A stretch of DNA of 10,291 nucleotides from Alistipes sp. (lineage in GTDB: Bacteria > Bacteroidota > Bacteroidia > Bacteroidales > Rikenellaceae): the NCBI GenBank assembly GCA_022511355.1, contig JAFLRS010000061.1, positions 1-10,291 of the forward strand. Direction: 5' to 3'. The first letter of the stretch is position 1. The number at the start of each line of letters is the position of its first letter. Below the pieces are notes generated by a model. It did not search any database and was not told the DNA's origin. It worked only from the letters and a program-made list of their open reading frames with translations. The position numbers were made by a program, and so were the translations under genes. Shown in pieces: positions 1 through 6,244 of this stretch.

Positions 1-1427
1 CCGCACATCTGCAGAAACTTCGCAACATACTCGAAGACCCCGAAGCTACCGACAATGACAAGTTCGTGGCCTACACCATGCTCCTCAATCAGTGCGTGGC
101 CGCCGAAGGAGATCTGCCTACCTGTCAGGATACAGGCACCGCAATCTGCATCGCCAAAAAAGGCGAAGACGTCTACACCGGCGCCGATGACGCAGAGTGC
201 ATAACCCGCGGAGTATACGAAACTTACAAAAACCGCAATCTGCGATACTCGCAGGTAGTGCCCATTTCGATGACCGACGAACACAATTCGGGCACCAATC
301 TCCCCGCTCAAATCGACATCTACGCCACCAAAGGCAATGAATACAAATTCCTCTTCATGACCAAAGGCGGAGGTTCGGCCAACAAAACTTTCCTCTATCA
401 GCAGACCAAAGCCCTCCTCAACGAAGAGTCGCTTACCAAATTCTTCAAAGAACATATCAAAGATCTCGGAACCTCGGCCTGCCCGCCCTATCACCTCGCA
501 ATCTGCATAGGCGGCACCTCGGCCGAAATGTGCCTCTCGACCGTCAAAAAAGCTTCCGCCGGATACCTCGACCATCTGCCTACCTCGGGCAACGAAGGCG
601 GTCAATGCTTCCGCGATCTCGAATGGGAAGCCAAAATCCAGAAAATTTGTCAGGATATGGGCATCGGCGCTCAGTTCGGAGGCAAATATCTCGTACACGA
701 CGTCCGCGTAATACGCGCACCGCGTCACGCAGCCTCCTGCCCCGTAGCTATCGGCGTCAGCTGCTCGGCCGACCGAAACATCAAAGCCAAAATCACCGAA
801 GACGGAATATTCCTCGAACAACTCGAGAAAAATCCAGCCCGCTTCCTCCCCGCAGAAGCTCCGCTCATGTCGCCCGCAGTAGACATCGACCTCGATGAAG
901 GTATGGACAAAGTGCGCGAAATCCTGACCAAATACCCCATCAAAACGCGTCTTAATCTGAAAGGCACCCTCATAGTGGCTCGCGACATCGCACACGCACG
1001 CATCAAACAGATGCTCGACGAAGGCAAACCCATGCCCGAATACTTCAAAAAACACCCCGTATACTATGCAGGTCCCGCAAAGACCCCGGCAGGTATGGCT
1101 TCGGGTTCGTTCGGACCTACCACCGCAGGTCGTATGGACCCCTACGTGGACCTCTTCCAGAAGCATGGCGGTTCGATGGTGATGGTCGCCAAAGGAAACC
1201 GCTCGCAGGAGGTTACCGACGCTTGCCGCAACAACGGAGGATTCTATCTCGGCTCGATAGGAGGCCCCGCAGCCATCCTGGCCAAAAACTCCATAAAGAG
1301 CGTAGAGGTAGTGGACTTCCCCGAACTCGGAATGGAAGCCGTGCGCAAAATCTATGTCGAAAACTTCCCCGCATTCATCATAGTGGACGACAAAGGCAAC
1401 GACTTCTTCGCCGATTTCAAACACTAA
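1..1427 (+). CDS. Class I (iron-sulphur) fumarate hydratase, 5'-truncated by the window edge
   Basis: The enzyme interconverts fumarate and malate in the cytoplasm (TCA cycle or reductive succinate branch) using a [4Fe-4S] cluster. The reading frame is open from the left edge (first full codon at base 3), so the GTG at 66 is internal and the true start lies upstream. About 474 residues are visible, against roughly 545 for the family, so some 70 N-terminal residues are missing. Three cysteine-bearing motifs typical of the cluster site are seen: LPTCQDTGT (Cys codon 123-125), GTSACPPYHLA (480-482) and SCPVAIGVSCSADRN (738-764). I cannot say which of the two cysteines in the last motif is the ligand. 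The C-terminal beta domain follows, with GSFGPTTAGRMD and GGPAAILAK, and ends normally. One polypeptide carries both domains, as in FumA/FumB, not the split alpha/beta form. A hairpin terminator follows 13 bases after the stop, so it is transcriptionally separate from batD. Confidence 0.96.
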   Translation, partial: AHLQKLRNILEDPEATDNDKFVAYTMLLNQCVAAEGDLPTCQDTGTAICIAKKGEDVYTGADDAECITRGVYETYKNRNLRYSQVVPISMTDEHNSGTNLPAQIDIYATKGNEYKFLFMTKGGGSANKTFLYQQTKALLNEESLTKFFKEHIKDLGTSACPPYHLAICIGGTSAEMCLSTVKKASAGYLDHLPTSGNEGGQCFRDLEWEAKIQKICQDMGIGAQFGGKYLVHDVRVIRAPRHAASCPVAIGVSCSADRNIKAKITEDGIFLEQLEKNPARFLPAEAPLMSPAVDIDLDEGMDKVREILTKYPIKTRLNLKGTLIVARDIAHARIKQMLDEGKPMPEYFKKHPVYYAGPAKTPAGMASGSFGPTTAGRMDPYVDLFQKHGGSMVMVAKGNRSQEVTDACRNNGGFYLGSIGGPAAILAKNSIKSVEVVDFPELGMEAVRKIYVENFPAFIIVDDKGNDFFADFKH

Positions 1428-1442
1428 AATCCGCAATGCACG

Positions 1443-1473
1443 AAACGGCATACCGTTTGTCGGTATGCCGTTT
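1443..1473 (+). terminator. Hairpin terminator after fumarase
   Basis: A perfect 13-bp inverted repeat (1443-1455 with 1461-1473) encloses a 5-base loop, TTTGT. The outer pairs are A:T, so the 3' arm ends in a run of four T, and the 5' arm begins with AAA. This fits an intrinsic terminator for the fumarase transcript and could work weakly in the other direction. It separates fumarase from the batD operon. Confidence 0.8.
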
Positions 1474-1550
1474 TCGAACAACCGACACAACTCACAAGCC
1501 GCAATAAATTACGGAACACCTGCGTTCGACGTAAATAACCAAAGCAGAAA

Positions 1551-3401
1551 ATGTCAATACTAAAAAGAGTATTCCTCACCGTTACAGCCGTTCTCTGCGC
1601 GTGCATGGCCGCACGTGCCGATGAGGATGTTTCGTTCGACGTAAACGTCAAAATGATAGTGGCCGCCGGCGAAGCCTTCAAAGTGGAGTTCGTACTCAAT
1701 GCCGATCCGGAAAAAAATTCATTCACTCCGCCCGATTTCGGCGACTTCGACATTCTCGCAGGACCCGCAACCTCCACAGGACACTCCGTTCAGTTCATAA
1801 ACGGCTCGATGAGCAAAAGCGTAAGCTACACAATAACCTACGTTTTGCTTCCGCGCAGCAGCGGCACCTTCACCATAGGAGCCGCCGCCATACGCTCGGG
1901 AGGGAAACGATACACCACAAATCCTACACAGATAGAGGTCAAAGAGGGAGGCTCAGATGCCTCGCAGCCCGCAGCTCAGGGCCGCAACGACCGACAGTCG
2001 CTCGAATCGCAGGCCGAAGGACAAATCGGCAGCGAAGATCTGCTGCTCAAACTCAATCTCTCGCGAACCGGCGTCTACACCGGAGAACCGCTGCTCGCTT
2101 CGCTCAAACTCTACAACAGAGTCAATCTCGCCGATTATGCAGTGCAGAAAATGCCCTCGTTCAACGGATTCTGGACACAACAGCTCGAATCGGACAGCAG
2201 ACCTCATCGCGAAACCTACAACGGCAAAGTATACGAAGTATATACACTTATCGAATATCTGCTCTATCCGCAGCAGTCGGGAACGCTTACCATCGACCCC
2301 GTGGAACTTACCGCCGTGGTACAGGTAATCGTGCAGAACAACAGCAACAACTTCGACCCCTTCTTCGGCGGAGGTCGTGAAATATACAACGTGCGCAGAG
2401 CTCTCGCAACACCTAAACTTACGGTCAATGTCAAAGAACTGCCCGCCGGCGCTCCTGCCGGATTCTCGGGCGCCGTAGGACGATTCACCATGGAGGCCGC
2501 ACCCTCGGCTGCGGAAATGGCCGCCAACTCAGCAGCCACCTACACCGTGAAAATATCGGGAGCGGGAAATCTCGCATTCATTCCGGCTCCGAAACTCAAT
2601 ATGCCCTCGTCGTTCGAAGTATATCCCGTAAAAACTACCGAACAGCTCCGCTCAACCGGCAGCGGAACCACCGGCTCCCGAACATTCGAATATCCCTTCA
2701 TTGCCCGCGCCGAAGGCGAATACACAATCCAACCCGCAGAGTTCTCATACTTCAATCCCGAACGGGGTCAGTATGTAACCCTCACCTCGGCCGTCAGCAC
2801 GCTGCAAATAACCCCCGACGCCGGAGGCAGCTCCGCCGCCCCGCAAGTAATCTCGGGACCCGCAAAAGAGGATGTCAGAATGCTCGGCAACGACATACGA
2901 TTCATAAAACTCGGCAAAGCAGGATTGAAAAAAAGCTCGGAACCCGAAATTCTCGGCATCCGCTACTTCATAATTCTGCTGTCGCTCCTCGGCGCCGCAA
3001 CAGCAGCCGGCATCATCGTATCGCAGCGTAGGCGCGAAAATAAAAATGTGGCTCTCATGCGAGGCAAACGTGCCAACAAAGTCGCCGTACAGCGATTCCG
3101 CAACGCCGAAAAACACATGAAAGCCGAAAACAGACACGCATTCTACGAAGAGATGCTCAAGGCTCTGTGGGGGTACATAAGCGACAAATTCAATATCCCC
3201 GTGGCCGACCTCACCAAAGAGAATGTGCGCGAAGAACTTCACAAACACGGAATATCCGCCGAAACGGCACAACAGTTCATTGCCGTAATCTCGAAGTGCG
3301 ACGAAGCTCAATATGCTCCCGCAGCCTCATCGCAAATGAATGAGGTCTACGCCGAAGGCATCGACATAGTGTCGCAAATCGAAGCAATGATTAAAAAGTA
3401 G
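1551..3401 (+). CDS. batD: BatD-family membrane-anchored periplasmic protein (oxygen/stress tolerance)
   Basis: This 616-residue protein matches the BatD family of the Bacteroidetes Bat (aerotolerance) cluster, which is thought to act at the inner membrane with vWA-domain partners BatA and BatB. Its biochemical task is not established. A Sec signal peptide is visible (KR at 5-6, hydrophobic core to about 20, likely cleavage after Ala-Arg-Ala at 23). A large periplasmic part of beta-rich repeats follows; its first repeat contains the BatD-like stretches AGEAFKVEFVLNAD and FDILAGPATSTG. One membrane helix lies at about 472-491 and is followed at once by RRRENK, giving a periplasmic N-terminus and a cytoplasmic helical tail of about 120 residues. 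An internal Gln/Ser/Ala-rich linker near 133-155 separates the first domain from the next. The ATG at 1551 follows an A-rich stretch and directly precedes the signal peptide. It heads a tight operon with batE 11 bases downstream. No moxR, batA or batB is adjacent. I recognised no promoter upstream. Confidence 0.88.
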   Translation: MSILKRVFLTVTAVLCACMAARADEDVSFDVNVKMIVAAGEAFKVEFVLNADPEKNSFTPPDFGDFDILAGPATSTGHSVQFINGSMSKSVSYTITYVLLPRSSGTFTIGAAAIRSGGKRYTTNPTQIEVKEGGSDASQPAAQGRNDRQSLESQAEGQIGSEDLLLKLNLSRTGVYTGEPLLASLKLYNRVNLADYAVQKMPSFNGFWTQQLESDSRPHRETYNGKVYEVYTLIEYLLYPQQSGTLTIDPVELTAVVQVIVQNNSNNFDPFFGGGREIYNVRRALATPKLTVNVKELPAGAPAGFSGAVGRFTMEAAPSAAEMAANSAATYTVKISGAGNLAFIPAPKLNMPSSFEVYPVKTTEQLRSTGSGTTGSRTFEYPFIARAEGEYTIQPAEFSYFNPERGQYVTLTSAVSTLQITPDAGGSSAAPQVISGPAKEDVRMLGNDIRFIKLGKAGLKKSSEPEILGIRYFIILLSLLGAATAAGIIVSQRRRENKNVALMRGKRANKVAVQRFRNAEKHMKAENRHAFYEEMLKALWGYISDKFNIPVADLTKENVREELHKHGISAETAQQFIAVISKCDEAQYAPAASSQMNEVYAEGIDIVSQIEAMIKK

Positions 3402-3412
3402 TTACCGCAATT

Positions 3413-4267
3413 ATGAAACACATCATATCATTGGCAATAACCGCAGCAGCACTGCTCACACCGGCATCAGCTCTCCGCGCGGTGCAAATCCCCGAAGCCG
3501 TACTCGATTCGGTGGCGGCGGTTCAGACCGAAAACCCCGCACCGCAAATGGAATCCGCAACAGCCGTCTACGGTCCCGACATCATGTGGGAAGAGGCCAA
3601 CAGCGCCTACATGAACGGTCAATTCTCCGAAGCGGCAGCCCTCTACGAACAGATTCTCGCCGAAGGTCTGTTCTCGGCAAAACTCTACTACAACCTCGCC
3701 AACGCATACTTCCGCAGCGGAGCCAATGCCAAAGCGATTCTATATTACAACCGCGCACTGCGTCTCGCACCCAACGACGACGACATAAGACACAACCTCG
3801 CCATAGCCGAAAGCCTTACCAAAGACAGCATCGACGAAGTACCCGAATTCTTCCTCAACACTCTGATGAGAAAGATGCGCAATTCGCTCGACGAACGCAC
3901 GTGGACAACACTCTCGCTGCTCCTCTTCGCCGCAGCTCTCGCACTCGGACTCATGTTCCTGCTCGCAACCGCCACCCCGCTGCGGAAAGGCGGATTCTAC
4001 GGCATGGCCGCCGCACTGCTGCTGTTCGCCATAGCAACCTCGTTCGCCATAGCGCAGCGCAATGCGCAGCTCGACCGCAAAGAGGCCATAGTGATGAGTA
4101 CCGCAGCCCCCGTCAAAAGCTCGCCCGACCGTTCGGCCACCGACCTCTTCGTACTGCACGAAGGAACCGCCGTGCGCGTGGTCGGAACACTCGACCGCTG
4201 GAGCGAAGTGGTAATAGCCGACGGCAAAAAAGGCTGGATGGAATCGGATAAAATAGAGCTAATCTGA
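3413..4267 (+). CDS. batE: BatE-family TPR / SH3-like membrane protein
   Basis: This 284-residue protein has the BatE layout. A signal peptide or N-terminal anchor spans about 1-23 (possible cleavage after Leu-Arg-Ala). A periplasmic TPR region covers about 58-135, with repeats such as YYNLANAYFRSG and YYNRALRLAPNDDD. Two membrane helices follow at about 165-187 and 194-214, joined by a short turn containing RKGG. A C-terminal bacterial SH3-like domain covers about 226-284 and ends in GWMESDKIELI. In the family, BatE accompanies BatD and the vWA-domain Bat proteins; TPR and SH3 modules suggest a scaffolding role, which is inference. It sits 11 bases after batD and 11 bases before recR, so the genes are very likely co-transcribed. 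Assignment rests on domain order and on adjacency to batD. Confidence 0.87.
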   Translation: MKHIISLAITAAALLTPASALRAVQIPEAVLDSVAAVQTENPAPQMESATAVYGPDIMWEEANSAYMNGQFSEAAALYEQILAEGLFSAKLYYNLANAYFRSGANAKAILYYNRALRLAPNDDDIRHNLAIAESLTKDSIDEVPEFFLNTLMRKMRNSLDERTWTTLSLLLFAAALALGLMFLLATATPLRKGGFYGMAAALLLFAIATSFAIAQRNAQLDRKEAIVMSTAAPVKSSPDRSATDLFVLHEGTAVRVVGTLDRWSEVVIADGKKGWMESDKIELI

Positions 4268-4278
4268 CCTCGAAAACC

Positions 4279-4875
4279 ATGTCACGACTACTGCAGGATG
4301 CCGTAAGCGAATTGTCGAAACTGCCCGGAATAGGACGGCGCACAGCCCTGCGTTTAGCCATGCATCTGCTGCGCACCGACTCGCAGGCCGTACTCGACAT
4401 GACCGAAGCCATCAACCGCTTCAGAACCCAGATAAAGCACTGCTCCAAGTGCAACAACCTCTCCGATACCGATGTCTGCCCCATCTGCGACGACAATACT
4501 CGCGACAACTCTACAATCTGCGTCGTGGAACAGGTCGCCGACCTTATGTCAATCGAAAATACACGTCAGTATCGCGGACTGTATCATGTCCTCGGAGGCG
4601 TAATATCGCCCATGCAGGGAATAGCACCCTCCGACCTCAAAATAGAAATGCTTATCGACCGCATAGAACAGGGCGGAGTCAAAGAGGTCATACTCGCAAT
4701 ATCGACATCCGTCGAGGGCGAAACAACACTCTTCTACATAATGAATCGTCTGCGCAACTACCCACAACTAAAAGTTACCAACATAGCACGGGGCATAGGA
4801 TTCGGCGACGAACTCGAATATGTGGACGAACTCACCATAACACACGCCCTGATGAACAGACGCGAAATAGAATAA
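4279..4875 (+). CDS. recR: Recombination mediator RecR
   Basis: RecR works with RecO (and RecF) to load RecA on gapped single-stranded DNA in the cytoplasm. The 198-residue length is normal for the family. Domains in order: a helix-hairpin-helix with LPGIGRRTALRLA at 15-27; a four-cysteine zinc finger with Cys55, Cys58, Cys67 and Cys70; a Toprim domain from about 77, with CVVEQVADLMSIE (Glu84) and the family motif STSVEGETT; and the conserved C-terminal segment GDELEYVDELT. The start at 4279 gives a short N-terminus (MSRLLQDAV) directly before the HhH region, as expected. It is embedded between batE and a META-domain lipoprotein gene with gaps of 11 and 13 bases. That makes it part of an envelope-gene operon, probably through chance genomic packing and not a functional link. 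Confidence 0.97.
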   Translation: MSRLLQDAVSELSKLPGIGRRTALRLAMHLLRTDSQAVLDMTEAINRFRTQIKHCSKCNNLSDTDVCPICDDNTRDNSTICVVEQVADLMSIENTRQYRGLYHVLGGVISPMQGIAPSDLKIEMLIDRIEQGGVKEVILAISTSVEGETTLFYIMNRLRNYPQLKVTNIARGIGFGDELEYVDELTITHALMNRREIE

Positions 4876-4888
4876 ACCCTCCACCGCA

Positions 4889-5350
4889 ATGAAAACTGCA
4901 ATAAAAAATACGGCGGTCATAATCCTCGCAGCGGCCATAACAGCCTGCTGTCCGTGTCGTTTCGCACGCAAATACGCAAAACCGTTCGAAGGTACGACTT
5001 GGCATCTCGTTCAGCTCACGGGACGCGATGTACATTTCGACCCCGACACCTTCAACATAATATTCTCCGACGGACAGCTCCACGGCAAGGGCAGTTGCAA
5101 CAACTTCGCGGCAACATACACCTCGACCGACAAAGAGGTCCTCAGCATATCGAAAATAGCCTCGACACGAGCCTTCTGCCCCGAAAGCAAAACCGAACAG
5201 CAGCTCTTCACCGAATTGGACGACGCCACCCACTACGAAATCACGGGTTCGATGCTCTTCCTGCTCAAAAACGGTGAGATTCGCGCGATATTCTCGGCTC
5301 CGGACGACGGAAGCAGCGACACGAAAAACAAAAAACAGCTTACAAAATAA
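4889..5350 (+). CDS. META-domain (HslJ-like) lipoprotein
   Basis: This 153-residue protein carries a lipoprotein signal: hydrophobic residues 8-19, then a lipobox Ile-Thr-Ala-Cys with Cys20 as the lipidation site. Cys21 and Cys23 follow, an unusually cysteine-dense start to the mature protein. Residues about 33-136 form a META domain, recognised from GTTWHLVQL, the GKGSCNNF motif (Cys70) and STRAFCPES (Cys97), then a beta-rich end. HslJ of E. coli, with the same domain, is an outer-membrane heat-shock protein linked to novobiocin resistance; the molecular role of the domain is unknown. No acidic residue follows Cys20, which suggests an outer-membrane destination. No Lys/Asp/Glu-rich surface-export tag after the cysteine is obvious, so it probably faces the periplasm. 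It is last in the batD operon, and the tail (from about 138) is charged and likely disordered. The convergent hairpin lies 24 bases after the stop. Confidence 0.85.
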   Translation: MKTAIKNTAVIILAAAITACCPCRFARKYAKPFEGTTWHLVQLTGRDVHFDPDTFNIIFSDGQLHGKGSCNNFAATYTSTDKEVLSISKIASTRAFCPESKTEQQLFTELDDATHYEITGSMLFLLKNGEIRAIFSAPDDGSSDTKNKKQLTK

Positions 5351-5374
5351 CCGACACCGGTATACGGAATAAAA

Positions 5375-5410
5375 AATCGGGCTGCACTACGTTTGAAGTG
5401 CAGCCCGATT
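5375..5410. terminator. Convergent hairpin terminator between the META lipoprotein and nagB
   Basis: A perfect 14-bp inverted repeat (5375-5388 with 5397-5410) surrounds an 8-base loop. On the minus strand the stem is followed by a run of six T (complement of AAAAAA at 5371-5376), so it is a good intrinsic terminator for the nagB transcript. On the plus strand only ATTCGTC follows, a poor U-tract, so it should terminate the batD operon less well unless it acts as a 3'-end stabilising hairpin. Confidence 0.82.
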
Positions 5411-5427
5411 CGTCATCAGGAATACAA

Positions 5428-6213
5428 TCAGAGGTTGTCCTTCTCGATATCCTTGAAATACTTGTAGGTGCCGACCTTCAAATCGACAGTAGCAGCCTCG
5501 TCGCAAACTATAATGCCCTGAGGATGATTCTGCAATGCCGTAATCGTCCACGCATGGGTAACCGAACCCTCAACGGCATGACGCAATGCACGCGCCTTCT
5601 TGTGACCCGTGGCCAATACCAACACCTCGCGCGCATCCAACACCGTACCCACTCCGACCGTCAAAGCCAACTTCGGCACCTTCGTCACATCATTGTCGAA
5701 GAAGCGCGAATTGACAATAATCGTGTCCTGCGTAAGAGTCTTTACACGTGTGCGCGAACTCAATGACGAAAAAGGCTCGTTAAAAGCCAAATGGCCGTCC
5801 TCACCTACTCCGCCCATGAAAAGGTCGATGCCGCCCGCCTCGAGAATCTTATGCTCGTAACGCCAGCACTCCGCCTGCAAATCGGACGCATTGCCGTCCA
5901 AAATATTCACATTCTCGGGCTTGATGTCCACGTGGCTGAAAAAGTTGTTCCACATGAACGAATGGTAACTCTCAGGATGCTCCACAGGCAAACCTACATA
6001 CTCGTCCATATTGAACGTAACAACATTGGCAAACGATACCTTGCCGGCCTTGCACAACTCGATAAGAGCCCGATATGTGGGCAGAGGCGTAGAACCCGTA
6101 GGCAATCCCAATACAAAAGGACGCTCACCCTTATGTCCGTTTATCTTCGCCGCAATATAGTCGGCAGCCCAACGGCCAACCTTCTCGGCATTTTCTTCAA
6201 TTATAAGTCGCAT
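5428..6213 (-). CDS. nagB: Glucosamine-6-phosphate deaminase
   Basis: NagB converts glucosamine-6-phosphate to fructose-6-phosphate and ammonia in the cytoplasm, the last step of GlcNAc catabolism. The 261-residue protein aligns along its whole length with E. coli NagB as I recall it, shifted by two residues. The phosphate-binding loop LPTGSTP is at 37-43. Catalytic Asp70 is in FNMDEYVGL, and Asp139, His141 and Glu146 are in GVGEDGHLAFNEP; these match E. coli Asp72, Asp141, His143 and Glu148. Positions matching the E. coli allosteric GlcNAc-6-phosphate site are also kept (Ser149, Ser150, Arg156, Lys158, Tyr252), so allosteric activation is plausible. The start at 6213 matches the family's MRLI beginning and follows an A-rich stretch. 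It lies 31 bases after the NagB-like/PIG-L fusion on the same strand, with no terminator or recognised promoter between, so the two are likely co-transcribed. Confidence 0.97.
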   Translation of the reverse strand: MRLIIEENAEKVGRWAADYIAAKINGHKGERPFVLGLPTGSTPLPTYRALIELCKAGKVSFANVVTFNMDEYVGLPVEHPESYHSFMWNNFFSHVDIKPENVNILDGNASDLQAECWRYEHKILEAGGIDLFMGGVGEDGHLAFNEPFSSLSSRTRVKTLTQDTIIVNSRFFDNDVTKVPKLALTVGVGTVLDAREVLVLATGHKKARALRHAVEGSVTHAWTITALQNHPQGIIVCDEAATVDLKVGTYKYFKDIEKDNL

Positions 6214-6244
6214 ATCGTTATTTTTTAACTGTTTATATCAACAT

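Noticed and set aside
66..70. GTG at 66 as the fumarase start
   Set aside because: The frame is open up to the left edge with fumarase-like sequence, and about 70 residues of the family are missing, so this GTG is internal.
1476..1550. Promoter for the batD operon
   Set aside because: A promoter must exist upstream of batD, but I found no TAnnTTTG box with a TTG at the right distance here; partial matches such as TAAATTAC lack an upstream element.
2745..3311. Minus-strand frame of 188 codons inside batD
   Set aside because: Antisense shadow of batD, with Phe/Gly/Tyr-rich composition produced by complementing its codons and no promoter or homology.
5398..5860. Plus-strand frames opposite nagB
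   Set aside because: These are shadows of nagB codons on the opposite strand; the first begins inside the convergent terminator and none shows a known domain.
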